A DNA stretch of 23,323 bases. Source: UBA1723 sp018066165. GTDB lineage: Bacteria > Bacteroidota > Bacteroidia > Bacteroidales > Paludibacteraceae. This document shows positions 15,991 through 23,248 of this stretch, one piece after another; the stretch's first letter is position 1; every line of letters starts with the position of its first letter. The stretch is from contig JAGHRX010000098.1 in NCBI GenBank assembly GCA_018066165.1, forward strand, positions 1 to 23,323. The letters run 5' to 3'. Below the pieces are notes generated by a model. It was not told where the DNA came from. It made no database searches and saw only the letters and a program-made list of their open reading frames with translations. The translations under genes were made by a program, and so were the position numbers.

Positions 15991-18015
15991 ATGAAATATA
16001 ATATGAAACGAATAGGTTTAGCTATTTTGACATTGCTGCTTTGCTTGCCTACATTTGCGGCTCTTAAAGCAGTGAAGAACCAGACAACAAACAAGTGGGG
16101 ATTTCAGGATCCTAAGACTCTTCGCACTGTGATCAAGCACACTTACGATGAGATTGATCCTGCTCATGCATTTGTAGGTTCGAAAGATTACGCTGTAGTG
16201 CGCCAGGGTAAATTCTGGGGAGTAATCAACACAGAGGGAGAAGTCATCGCAAAGATGGTGTTCAAAAATAAGAATATCGCTTTCAAGGCAGCTCACGCAC
16301 AGTGGAGAAAGGCTCGCGTTGAGGATTATCTATACGATGCAGCCGACGGAAATGGTAAGTTCGGTTACGCCAACTACTATGGTGATTTTGTGATTTCACC
16401 AGTGTTTGACGAGATTGACGACACTTACACATTGTCTGGCACTTCAGAATATGCTATCGTAAAGCATAAAGGTCTTTGGGGTGCGATAGATCAGGACGCT
16501 AAGTATATTATTAAGCCTGTAATGATCAATAAGGAAAGCATCCTCCAGGCTGCAAAGGAGTGGGGCGAGTATGCTCCTCTTGGCCAGACTGCTTACGAGG
16601 CTATGGATTCTCAGACAAGAAAGAAGGGTTTTGCCAACTATCTTGGTAACTGGATCATCAAGCCTTTCCTTGACGACTATGATAAGACATGTATGTTCAC
16701 TCCAGACCGTAACTTCGCTGTTGTTAAGCGTGGTGGCAAGTGGGGATGTGTCGACCGTGGTGAGAAATGGATCGCTCAGCCTGCTTACGCTTCAGCTGCT
16801 GAGGCTAAAAAGGCTGGTTTCGCATGGCAACAGAAGAATCCTAAGGCTGGCACACGTCCGTCGGAGGCTCATAATGTGGATGATGGTAAGTTTAAGGGCT
16901 CGTTGTTGGCAAGCGCTACTCCTGCAACTCCAACAAAACCTCAGACTCCTGCAACTCCAGTTGTGAATCCGCAGAAACCTGCGATTCCAGTTGCAGCAGG
17001 TGCACCTACAATCACTATCGTCTCACCTAAGGATGGCGCTCAGTACACTAATCCTGAGATGACATTCGTTTACCAGGCTAAGACTGCTGATGGCAGCAAA
17101 CCATCTATCATAGCTTATATCAATGGTGAGCTTCAGCCAACTACAAAGGGTGTGAAGCAGTTGTCTGACCAGATCACTCTTACTCTTCCTCGTAAAGAGG
17201 ACGTCTGCAGAGTGCAGCTTATCGCTAAGGATAGCAAGGGCTTGAGCAGTGATCCTGCAGTCGTAAGATTGTACTACAAGGCAGATTCCAACAAACCTGC
17301 TTTGCATGTTGTCTCTGTTGGTGTAAGTGATTACGACCAGGCTGATTTGAAACTTCAGCACGCTTCTAAGGATGCCGCTGATTTCTTGAGCGCTATCCAG
17401 AACAGCAACTTGAGCTACTATAAGAATTTGGCTACAGCATCTCTTGTCACAGATAAGAATGCTAACGACCGTGCAATCAAGAAGCAGATGTCGCAGCTTG
17501 TCAACAAGGTAGAGCAGGGCGACGTCGTTATGCTATACTTCTCTGGACACGGTGCTAAAGAAGGCGACGATACTTATTTCTTGTCGGCTAACGCGGAGAG
17601 CGAGGATTTGTTCTCTACTGCCGTTAATTTCGACGTCATCAGAAGTGCTACAAAGCGTTTGAAGGATAAGAGATGTAAGATCATCATCTTTATGGATGCT
17701 TGCCACTCTGGTGCAATGTACGGACAGAAGTCGGTGGCAGAGCCATTCTCACTTGCTGATCCAGGCATCATCGGATTCTATTCAAGCACAGCAAGCCAGA
17801 AGTCGAACGAGAGCGAGGAGTGGAAGAACGGTATCTTCACAAAGGCTTTGATCGAGGGTATCAACGGCAAGGCTGTCGACGAGGAAGGAAACATCACAAT
17901 CGATGGCTTGGAGAAATACATCCGTCAGCAGGTACGTACTTCTACAAACGGCAAGCAGATGCCAATCTTTGAAAATAAACAAGGAAACTATATATTGTTC
18001 CCAAAAAGAAACTAA
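15991..18015 (+). CDS. Exported WG-repeat, Ig-like, caspase-fold (peptidase C14) protease
   Basis: 674 aa. A signal peptide (about 5-23) is followed by six WG-type repeats spread over about 35-265 (WG or degenerate forms at 36, 76, 124, 163, 213, 251; for example FWGVINTEGEVI and LWGAIDQDAKYIIKP). A Pro/Thr-rich linker (about 307-338), an Ig-like domain (about 339-430, ITIVSPKDGAQYTNPEM) and a C14 caspase domain (about 437-674) come next. The catalytic dyad is present: His520 in YFSGHGAKEGDD and Cys571 in FMDACHSGAM. The substrate-site strand VSVGVSDY (441-448) is also there. Caspase-fold enzymes cleave after specific residues, often Arg/Lys in bacteria. An internal ATG at 16003 gives a neater signal peptide and may be the true start. 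The signal peptide places the protease outside the cytoplasm, which is unusual for immune-type bacterial caspases. Substrate unknown. Confidence 0.92.
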   Translation: MKYNMKRIGLAILTLLLCLPTFAALKAVKNQTTNKWGFQDPKTLRTVIKHTYDEIDPAHAFVGSKDYAVVRQGKFWGVINTEGEVIAKMVFKNKNIAFKAAHAQWRKARVEDYLYDAADGNGKFGYANYYGDFVISPVFDEIDDTYTLSGTSEYAIVKHKGLWGAIDQDAKYIIKPVMINKESILQAAKEWGEYAPLGQTAYEAMDSQTRKKGFANYLGNWIIKPFLDDYDKTCMFTPDRNFAVVKRGGKWGCVDRGEKWIAQPAYASAAEAKKAGFAWQQKNPKAGTRPSEAHNVDDGKFKGSLLASATPATPTKPQTPATPVVNPQKPAIPVAAGAPTITIVSPKDGAQYTNPEMTFVYQAKTADGSKPSIIAYINGELQPTTKGVKQLSDQITLTLPRKEDVCRVQLIAKDSKGLSSDPAVVRLYYKADSNKPALHVVSVGVSDYDQADLKLQHASKDAADFLSAIQNSNLSYYKNLATASLVTDKNANDRAIKKQMSQLVNKVEQGDVVMLYFSGHGAKEGDDTYFLSANAESEDLFSTAVNFDVIRSATKRLKDKRCKIIIFMDACHSGAMYGQKSVAEPFSLADPGIIGFYSSTASQKSNESEEWKNGIFTKALIEGINGKAVDEEGNITIDGLEKYIRQQVRTSTNGKQMPIFENKQGNYILFPKRN

Positions 18016-18024
18016 TTAACCAAT

Positions 18025-18030
18025 AGGAGG
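18025..18030 (+). promoter_or_regulatory. Unusually strong Shine-Dalgarno (AGGAGG) before the DUF4384-like gene
   Basis: AGGAGG lies 8 nt before the ATG at 18039. Bacteroidota genes usually lack a clear Shine-Dalgarno, and the other starts in this window show none this good. It supports the chosen start and suggests high or independent translation of the third gene in the operon. Confidence 0.8.
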
Positions 18031-18038
18031 GCAAAGTT

Positions 18039-18911
18039 ATGAAGAGAATGTTATCAGTTGCCTGCATGCTTATTATGGCAGTGGCAACATACGCAGGAAA
18101 TCTTTTCGTTTACGCTGTAACGGGAAGTGTGGAGAAGAAGGCTGGAAACACTTGGCAGGCACTTACAAAGCGTGCTGAGCTTCAGGAGTCTGACGTAGTC
18201 CGTGTGAAAGATGGTGCAAGCTTATCAATTATCGATAAGTCTGCTCAGAAAATATATGCCACAGGTGCTGTGGATGGTAAGACTATCGGCACAATCATGA
18301 AGGAGCAGGGAAATGCGTCGTCGGCTTCAGCTGAGTTTGTAGGTCACGCAGTTAAGTCTTTGTTCAACGGTAATGGTACTGACAATATCAGCCATGCCGC
18401 AGCCGGATGTACTTACCGTGGAGATATCATCGAGAGCGATATCGCAAAGGCTATCTTGGCAAAGAAGAACAGCGAGAGTCAGTTTAATGTCAGCAATGAG
18501 AAGAGCGACTTCGGTATCTCATTCGACCTTGTTGACACTAAGACAGGTGAGATCGTTGTGGCTGCAAAGGCAGGTAAGGAGGTTTACTTCAGAGTTAAGA
18601 ACAACAGCTCTAAGATCCTTTATGTAAATGTGATCGACGTCGCATCAAACGGCGAGATGGCAGAGTGTTTGCCAATCGACGATGCTCAGACATTGTCTCA
18701 CTTGTTGATCCCAGCAAACTGTGTGATCGACCTTGAGGATTATCCAATCGAGTTGACTTACCCACTTGGTACAGACAATCTTGTGTTGGTGGCTTCAGAG
18801 GTGCCTTACGATCTTCGTCAGGTGAACAAGTTCTTGAAGATGTCCAACATCAAGGCTGACTCTAAGCAGCAGATCGGTGTCTACTCACGCACTGTTGCGA
18901 TTATGCAGTAA
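18039..18911 (+). CDS. Exported DUF4384-like protein, third gene of the CHASE2/caspase operon
   Basis: 290 aa with a signal peptide (MKRMLSVACMLIMAVATYA, 1-19). Residues about 22-75 look like a small beta domain of FecR/SH3 character (VTGSVEKKAGNTWQAL then DVVRVKDGASLSIIDKS). A less ordered middle follows. A DUF4384-type domain (about 150-262) has the pattern FDLVDTKTGEIVVAAKAGKE, YFRVKNNSSKILYVNVIDV, LIPANCVIDL and DNLVLVASEVPYDL. DUF4384 is often fused or adjacent to caspase-fold proteases in other bacteria; here it is a separate protein 23 nt downstream of one. It is probably a periplasmic or surface partner, cofactor or substrate of the protease; which of these cannot be told. A terminator follows at once, so it closes the operon. 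Translation is favoured by a strong ribosome site. Confidence 0.8.
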   Translation: MKRMLSVACMLIMAVATYAGNLFVYAVTGSVEKKAGNTWQALTKRAELQESDVVRVKDGASLSIIDKSAQKIYATGAVDGKTIGTIMKEQGNASSASAEFVGHAVKSLFNGNGTDNISHAAAGCTYRGDIIESDIAKAILAKKNSESQFNVSNEKSDFGISFDLVDTKTGEIVVAAKAGKEVYFRVKNNSSKILYVNVIDVASNGEMAECLPIDDAQTLSHLLIPANCVIDLEDYPIELTYPLGTDNLVLVASEVPYDLRQVNKFLKMSNIKADSKQQIGVYSRTVAIMQ

Positions 18912-18935
18912 GAAATAGCAAATGAAAATATTATG

Positions 18936-18966
18936 GGCGACGGGAATGTTCTCGTCGCCTTTTTTT
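18936..18966 (+). terminator. Terminator of the CHASE2/caspase operon
   Basis: A stem GGCGACG / CGTCGCC (18936-18942 with 18953-18959), extended by a G-T and a G-C pair, has a 6-nt loop and is followed by seven T. It lies 24 nt after the stop. Its T run overlaps the -33 element of the next promoter. Confidence 0.85.
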
Positions 18967-18994
18967 GTTGCTATTGTTTTTTTCGCTATATTTG
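18964..18994 (+). promoter_or_regulatory. Promoter of the Fibrobacter-major-domain gene
   Basis: TTTG (18964-18967) and TATATTTG (18987-18994) are spaced by exactly 19 nt, a perfect Bacteroidota promoter. Transcription should start near 19001, about 35 nt before the ATG at 19036. The -33 element is embedded in the T tract of the preceding terminator, so terminator and promoter are packed back to back. Confidence 0.78.
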
Positions 18995-19035
18995 CAATAT
19001 AATGCTAAAAATTATTCATTTAGAAATCAAACGAT

Positions 19036-19845
19036 ATGAAAAAACTTATACTATCAGTGTTTTCTGTAGCGTCATTGGCTGTTGTGGCTAATGCAGTTAC
19101 TTATATGCGAGTAAAGACCGACGACGGACAGATCGTTCGTTATGATGTAAGCCATGTGACAGAGGTTGATTTTGAAGATGATGCTTATGGAGTGAGTGTG
19201 TCTGGCAATATTGGTGGATATGCCTACGTTGATCTTGGTTTAAAAAGTGGACATAAGTGGGCTACTTGCAACATCGGAGCGGATAAATACTATGAAGTTG
19301 GTTCGCATTTTGCTTGGGGAGAAATTGCTCCTGAAGACACAACTTTGGCGGATTGCTACAGCTGGGGTCAATATAAATGGGGAGACTATTACGATTTGAC
19401 AAAGTATGTGACAATGTATAGTTGGGGACCTGTTGATAATAGAACCAAACTATTGCTAGTTGATGATGCTGCCTCGCAAAACTGTGGAGAAGAATGGAGA
19501 ATGCCGACGGTAGAGCAACAGAAAGAGTTGATAGACGGATGTGATTGGAAGTTCGTTGAAAACATCAACAACACAGGCGTATCTGGAATGTATGGTGTGT
19601 CGAAGTGCAATCAAAACACAATCTTTTTGCCTATGACTGGTTACCGTTGGAGAAAGGGATTGGCTGTTCCCGCATGTGGATGGTATTGGTCTTCTGAATT
19701 GAATGAAGCAGACAATGGCACTGCATATCTGATGAAAATCACATCTGATGGCTTCACTTCAATGTATCAGGGTCGTCACGACGGAATGGTGGTTCGCCCC
19801 GTATTGTTAAATGATGATGAGAAAGAGATTGATAAAAGAAGATAA
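19036..19845 (+). CDS. Secreted protein with a Fibrobacter succinogenes major paralogous-type domain
   Basis: 269 aa. A signal peptide (MKKLILSVFSVASLAVVANA, 1-20) is followed by a short module (YMRVKTDDGQIVRYDVSHVTEVDFED, about 23-48) similar to that in the esterase at 1713. The main domain (about 60-257) begins YAYVDLGLKSGHKWATCNIGA and ends WYWSSELNEADNGTAYLM ... GMVVRPVL. This is the pattern of the Fib_succ_major / DUF1566-like family, which is widespread in secreted proteins of Bacteroidota and Fibrobacter and often linked to attachment or surface display. No enzymatic residues are evident, and no T9SS tail. The gene has its own promoter and a strong terminator, so it is monocistronic. 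Its role is not known. Confidence 0.82.
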   Translation: MKKLILSVFSVASLAVVANAVTYMRVKTDDGQIVRYDVSHVTEVDFEDDAYGVSVSGNIGGYAYVDLGLKSGHKWATCNIGADKYYEVGSHFAWGEIAPEDTTLADCYSWGQYKWGDYYDLTKYVTMYSWGPVDNRTKLLLVDDAASQNCGEEWRMPTVEQQKELIDGCDWKFVENINNTGVSGMYGVSKCNQNTIFLPMTGYRWRKGLAVPACGWYWSSELNEADNGTAYLMKITSDGFTSMYQGRHDGMVVRPVLLNDDEKEIDKRR

Positions 19846-19863
19846 TCTTTAAGGTTTGAGATA

Positions 19864-19901
19864 AAAAGCACCGTCGCTCAGAAATGAGTGACGGTGCTTT
19901 T
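19864..19901. terminator. Bidirectional terminator, first copy of the ATPase-flanking repeat
   Basis: A 17-bp stem with one G-T pair runs from AAAAGCACCGTC (19864-19875) to GACGGTGCTTTT (19890-19901) around a GAAA tetraloop. An A run on one side and a T run on the other allow termination on both strands. It follows the Fibrobacter-domain gene by 18 nt. A 34-nt copy with two differences lies at 21223-21256. Confidence 0.88.
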
Positions 19902-19906
19902 CTGTT

Positions 19907-19932
19907 ATTTTGTAGCTTATAAACTACAAAAT
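19907..19932. repeat. 26-bp palindrome, first of two possible operators before the AAA_14 gene
   Basis: Arms ATTTTGTAG and CTACAAAAT enclose C-TTATAA-A. The whole is a near-perfect 26-bp inverted repeat with one central mismatch. It is followed 40 bp later by a second copy with a single base change. Such paired palindromes just upstream of a gene are typical binding sites for a dimeric DNA-binding protein. No candidate regulator is encoded next to it. Confidence 0.75.
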
Positions 19933-19946
19933 TTTAATTGTTGTGG

Positions 19947-19972
19947 ATTTTGTAGCTTATAAACTATAAAAT
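19947..19972. repeat. 26-bp palindrome, second possible operator, overlapping the promoter
   Basis: It has the same sequence as the copy at 19907-19932 except T for C at 19967 in the right arm. It ends 3 nt before the -7 element at 19976, so a bound protein would block transcription of the ATPase gene. The two copies begin 40 bp apart, close to four helical turns. Confidence 0.75.
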
Positions 19973-19975
19973 TTG

Positions 19976-19983
19976 TATATTTG
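19976..19983 (+). promoter_or_regulatory. -7 element of the AAA_14 ATPase promoter
   Basis: TATATTTG fits TAnnTTTG exactly. The nearest upstream TTTG (19949-19952) is 23 nt away, longer than the usual 19, and lies inside the second palindrome. A start near 19990 would give a leader of about 11 nt before the ATG at 20001. This also argues against a GTG start at 19983. Confidence 0.6.
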
Positions 19984-20000
19984 TGGCAAATATATTGAGT

Positions 20001-21203
20001 ATGGAATTAAAGAGAAGAAATATATATTCGGAGAAGATTCATAGATATCTTAACAAAGGTCTGATAATTGTTCTGACAGGACAAAGACGAGTTGGCAAGA
20101 GTTATATACTACGTCAAATTGCTATGGATTTAAGCGATAGCAATGTTGTGTATATAGATAAGGAAAATCGACAGTATGGTAGCATTAGGAATGCAGACGA
20201 TTTAGAAAAGTATTTGGAAGGACGTCTTTCTAATAGCCAGGACAACTATCTTCTGATAGATGAAGTGCAGGAGATTCAAGGTTGGGAAAAAATACTTAGA
20301 AGCCTTAATGGAATTGAATCCTGCCAGATTATAATTACGGGAAGCAATGCGTCGATGCTGTCAAGTGAACTTTCTACAATGCTCTCTGGTAGATATGTTG
20401 AGATTCATATTCATTCGTTGTGTTACCCTGAATTTATTGAGTTTCATGGATTAGCAAAAGGTCAAGATTCTTTATTGTCTTACCTTAAATGGGGAGGATT
20501 GCCTCACTTGTATAAATTGGGACTTGAAAACGAGGAACTTATAATGACATATCTGACCGATGTGAGTAGTACTATTGTGTTTAAGGATGTTGTGACGCAT
20601 TCAAATATCAGAAATGTAAATTTTATGGAGAATTTGATAGCCTTTATAGGAGACAATGTAGGCAAAAATTTTTCTGCGACGTCAATCTCAAATTATATGA
20701 AGTCACAGAAGGATAATGTCAGCACTTCTGTAGTGCTTAATTATATTTCTGCTCTTTGTGATGCCTTTATCATCAGAAAGGTTTCGCGTTATGATATTCA
20801 TGGGAAAAAAATACTTGAAACCAATGAAAAGTATTATTTCGAGGATTTAGGATTGAGATATATTTTGTCGAGCACTACTTCTAATTTGTCTGTTGTGATT
20901 GAAAAACTATTGGAGAATGTTGTCTATTTGCATTTAGTACGAAAAAACTATAAAGTGTACATTGGTACATTCAGAAAGGCCGAAATTGATTTTGTTTGTG
21001 AACGAAATGGAAAGAAAATGTATATCCAGGTGGCATATATTCTTCAAAATGAAGATACAATAAAACGTGAGTTTGGAAATCTCAACGATATAGATGATTC
21101 TGCCGAAAAATATGTGGTTTCTTTAGATCCAGTGTTTGGAAATTCGACAATGGGAACTGTACGCCATATTCCTTTGGTCGATTTCTTAATGGATTTTGAT
21201 TAG
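20001..21203 (+). CDS. AAA_14 / DUF4143 family ATPase
   Basis: 400 aa from the ATG at 20001. The frame extends to a GTG at 19983, but that overlaps the -7 element. The N-terminal ATPase has Walker A GQRRVGKS (27-34) and Walker B YLLIDE (83-88). A likely sensor strand IIITGSNASMLS follows, as is usual for AAA_14. The C-terminal half is the DUF4143 domain, ending in a PD-(D/E)XK-like fold (EIDFVCERNGKKMYIQVAY). In this group the last motif often reads QVAY in place of a catalytic lysine. These ATPases are very common in Bacteroidota and archaea, often in many copies. Their function is unproven, with DNA-binding or mobile-element roles proposed. The gene stands alone between near-identical terminators and behind twin palindromes. 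Base composition is more A/T-rich than its neighbours, consistent with transfer. Confidence 0.92.
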   Translation: MELKRRNIYSEKIHRYLNKGLIIVLTGQRRVGKSYILRQIAMDLSDSNVVYIDKENRQYGSIRNADDLEKYLEGRLSNSQDNYLLIDEVQEIQGWEKILRSLNGIESCQIIITGSNASMLSSELSTMLSGRYVEIHIHSLCYPEFIEFHGLAKGQDSLLSYLKWGGLPHLYKLGLENEELIMTYLTDVSSTIVFKDVVTHSNIRNVNFMENLIAFIGDNVGKNFSATSISNYMKSQKDNVSTSVVLNYISALCDAFIIRKVSRYDIHGKKILETNEKYYFEDLGLRYILSSTTSNLSVVIEKLLENVVYLHLVRKNYKVYIGTFRKAEIDFVCERNGKKMYIQVAYILQNEDTIKREFGNLNDIDDSAEKYVVSLDPVFGNSTMGTVRHIPLVDFLMDFD

Positions 21204-21222
21204 ATTATTTAATGTAAATACC

Positions 21223-21257
21223 GCACCGTCGCTCAGAAATGAATGGCGGTGCTTTTT
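21223..21257 (+). terminator. Terminator after the ATPase gene, second copy of the flanking repeat
   Basis: A stem from GCACCGTCG (21223-21231) pairs with GGCGGTGC (21245-21252) and beyond, around the same GAAA tetraloop, and a T run follows. It differs from the copy at 19868-19901 at two bases. One of these creates a C-A mismatch in the stem, so it looks like a drifted duplicate. It lies 19 nt after the ATPase stop. Confidence 0.8.
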
Positions 21258-21320
21258 TCATAAATGCGAAATTATGAATGCGAAATGCTAAATCATTCCT
21301 GATTATGAATGTCGTTTTGT

Positions 21321-21351
21321 TTTGTCGTTGCAATAAAAATTATTAAATTTG
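21321..21351 (+). promoter_or_regulatory. Promoter of tRNA-Arg, probably also of the downstream GH9 gene
   Basis: TTTG (21321-21324) and TAAATTTG (21344-21351) are exactly 19 nt apart. The start should be near 21358, about 12 nt before the mature tRNA. No terminator or second promoter fits between the tRNA and the cellulase start 18-24 nt downstream, so the same promoter probably serves both. Confidence 0.78.
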
Positions 21352-21369
21352 CGACGCTAATTTAGCGAT

Positions 21370-21441
21370 GGCTTCGTAGTTCAACGGATAGAATACGAGT
21401 TTCCTAAACTTTAGATCCGGGTTCGATTCCCGGCGAGGCTA
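21370..21441 (+). tRNA. tRNA-Arg (anticodon CCT)
   Basis: A full cloverleaf can be drawn. The acceptor stem is GGCTTCG with CGAGGCT (two G-T pairs), the D arm GTTC / GAAT, the anticodon stem CGAGT / ACTTT with one mismatch, and the loop TTCCTAA with anticodon CCT at 21403-21405. The T arm CCGGG / CCCGG encloses loop TTCGATT. The discriminator is A at 21441 and CCA is not encoded. It should read AGG codons. The GH9 gene begins 18 or 24 nt downstream. Confidence 0.93.
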
Positions 21442-21459
21442 CAAATCATAATAACATAA

Positions 21460-23232
21460 ATGCGTATGAAGAAACTATTTACACTTTCACTTCTAACTGC
21501 ATTGTCGGCAACTTCGTTTGCATTCGACTTTACATCATATTCAAATGGCTATCAGGCATCAGACTATAGAGAGGCTATCAACATGGGATTGAAGTTTTTT
21601 GGCGGTCAGCGTTGTGGCGACACTCACAACTGGATGCTTCACGAGAACAGTTCGCTTTCAAAGAAATACTGCCACATGCAGGATGGTAAAGGAAAGGTGA
21701 ACGGTGGTGGTAATGGTAGCTTCGATCTAACTGGTGGATGGCACGACTGTGGCGACCATATCAAGGTTGGTACAACAATGGGTTATGCAGCATTTTCATT
21801 GCTTGCGTCTTATGATATCTGGCCTGCAGCTTTCCAGGATAACTACGACGGTGAATACGGACCAAAGAACGGTATTCCTGATGTGCTTGATGAGGCTAAA
21901 ATCGCTACTGACTATTTCATGAAGTGTTTCTTGTCCAACGGTGAGTTCTGCTATTACGTCGGCGACGGTGGCGACCACAGAGTTTGGATGACATCTTCTA
22001 AGCAGAGTGAGCAGTCGGTGGATAACGGTGGTGATCCACGTCCGGTATGGACATCTAATTCTAAGGGTGGACCTCAGGCTGCCAACTATGTCTCTGCGCT
22101 TTGTTTGATGGCAAAACACTACCCAGATGCTGATTACGCTGCTAAGTGTAAGGCTGCAGCAATCGCTGGTTATGAGTTTGCAAAGAAGAACAAGGATGCT
22201 CAGGCTGCAATCCCTGAATTCTACGGTTCTCCAAATTCAGAGTGGACAGACGAGTTGTCTCTTGCTGCTATCATGCTATACAATATGACAGAGCAGGAAA
22301 GCTACTTGGCAGACGCTAAGTCGTATCTTGCAGGAAAGTGGGAGTCTAACTCACCTCTTGCATGGGATACAATGTCCGACTATGTATATTTCTATATCGC
22401 AAGAATCAACAAGAGCATGAATAACGGTCAGGGTGGAACATATCTAAGCTTCCTTGAGAAGAACGTGAAGTTCCATTTGGGTAAGGCTACTCCTGATGCA
22501 AACGGATTCCCTTACTACGCAAGCCGTTGGGGAACAAACAAGTTGGCTCTTGGTGGAGCTACAGCTGCTGCTTTGTATCTAAAACTTGTTGAAGAGGGAA
22601 TCGTCGCAGAGTCGAACACTTCAAAAGAGGCAGAAGGCTTCCGCACTCGTATCGTCGATTATGTGATGGGAAAGAACGAGTTCAACCATACATTCTTGCA
22701 TGGATTCAAGGGTGACATGAAATTCCGTCTACACCACAGAAATGCTATGGGTAGAAACGATAACCCACCATCAAATGTCAAGAACACATGTGATTACATG
22801 TTTGCAAGCGGTGGTGTGATTGGTGGACCTTCAGGCACAGGTATCTTTGAGAACGTGATCGAGGGTGGTGCTTCATATACTGAGACAGAGGGAGGTTGCG
22901 ACTACAACGCACCGTTTATCTCGGCTATCGCAAGTATCGCTGCTAAGATGGATCCAGTTTTGACAGATGTCGTTGATGTAACAAGAAACACTAATTTCAA
23001 TGTCTACCCAACAGTATTCGACGATTATATCATCGTTGATCCTGTGGAGATTGGTTACGACGGTAAGGCTGAGATCAGCATCGTCAACATCAATGGCCAG
23101 ACAGTGATTGCAGAGAGCGTTGTGGATTTCAACCCAACTGTGATCTACACATCTTCGCTTCCACGTGGAGTATATGTGTTGAAGGTTAATTACGACGGTG
23201 GTCAGAAGACATTCAAGGTAATCAAGGAATAA
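21460..23232 (+). CDS. GH9 cellulase with T9SS C-terminal sorting domain
   Basis: 590 aa from the ATG at 21460; the ATG at 21466 (MKKLFTLSLLTALSATSFA) is an equally good start. A signal peptide with cleavage near residue 21 is followed directly by a GH9 catalytic domain (about 24-497) without an Ig-like or carbohydrate-binding module. Key marks are GGWHDCGDHIKVG (92-104) with Asp96/Asp99, PDVLDEAK (140-147), HHRN (425-428) and the proton donor Glu477 in TETEGGCDYNAPF. The C-terminal 80 residues are a Por-type tail (FNVYPTVFDDYIIV to GVYVLKVNYDGG ... VIKE), so the enzyme should be carried across the outer membrane by the type IX system and held on the surface. The compact GH9 layout resembles Fibrobacter/Bacteroidota endoglucanases. 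It is transcribed right behind tRNA-Arg and ends in a strong terminator. Confidence 0.95.
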   Translation: MRMKKLFTLSLLTALSATSFAFDFTSYSNGYQASDYREAINMGLKFFGGQRCGDTHNWMLHENSSLSKKYCHMQDGKGKVNGGGNGSFDLTGGWHDCGDHIKVGTTMGYAAFSLLASYDIWPAAFQDNYDGEYGPKNGIPDVLDEAKIATDYFMKCFLSNGEFCYYVGDGGDHRVWMTSSKQSEQSVDNGGDPRPVWTSNSKGGPQAANYVSALCLMAKHYPDADYAAKCKAAAIAGYEFAKKNKDAQAAIPEFYGSPNSEWTDELSLAAIMLYNMTEQESYLADAKSYLAGKWESNSPLAWDTMSDYVYFYIARINKSMNNGQGGTYLSFLEKNVKFHLGKATPDANGFPYYASRWGTNKLALGGATAAALYLKLVEEGIVAESNTSKEAEGFRTRIVDYVMGKNEFNHTFLHGFKGDMKFRLHHRNAMGRNDNPPSNVKNTCDYMFASGGVIGGPSGTGIFENVIEGGASYTETEGGCDYNAPFISAIASIAAKMDPVLTDVVDVTRNTNFNVYPTVFDDYIIVDPVEIGYDGKAEISIVNINGQTVIAESVVDFNPTVIYTSSLPRGVYVLKVNYDGGQKTFKVIKE

Positions 23233-23248
23233 TATCATTGATATAAGG

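Noticed and set aside
14789..18911. Calling the CHASE2/caspase operon an anti-phage defence system
   Set aside because: There is no nucleic-acid sensor, cyclase, toxin or nuclease, and the protease is predicted to be exported. Defence is possible but not supported by the sequence.
21262..21315. Repeated ATTATGAATGCGAAAT-like words between the ATPase and the tRNA, with similar A/T-rich words near 3885 and 23290
   Set aside because: They are short, degenerate and A/T-rich. I cannot separate a repeat family from base composition without a genome-wide count.
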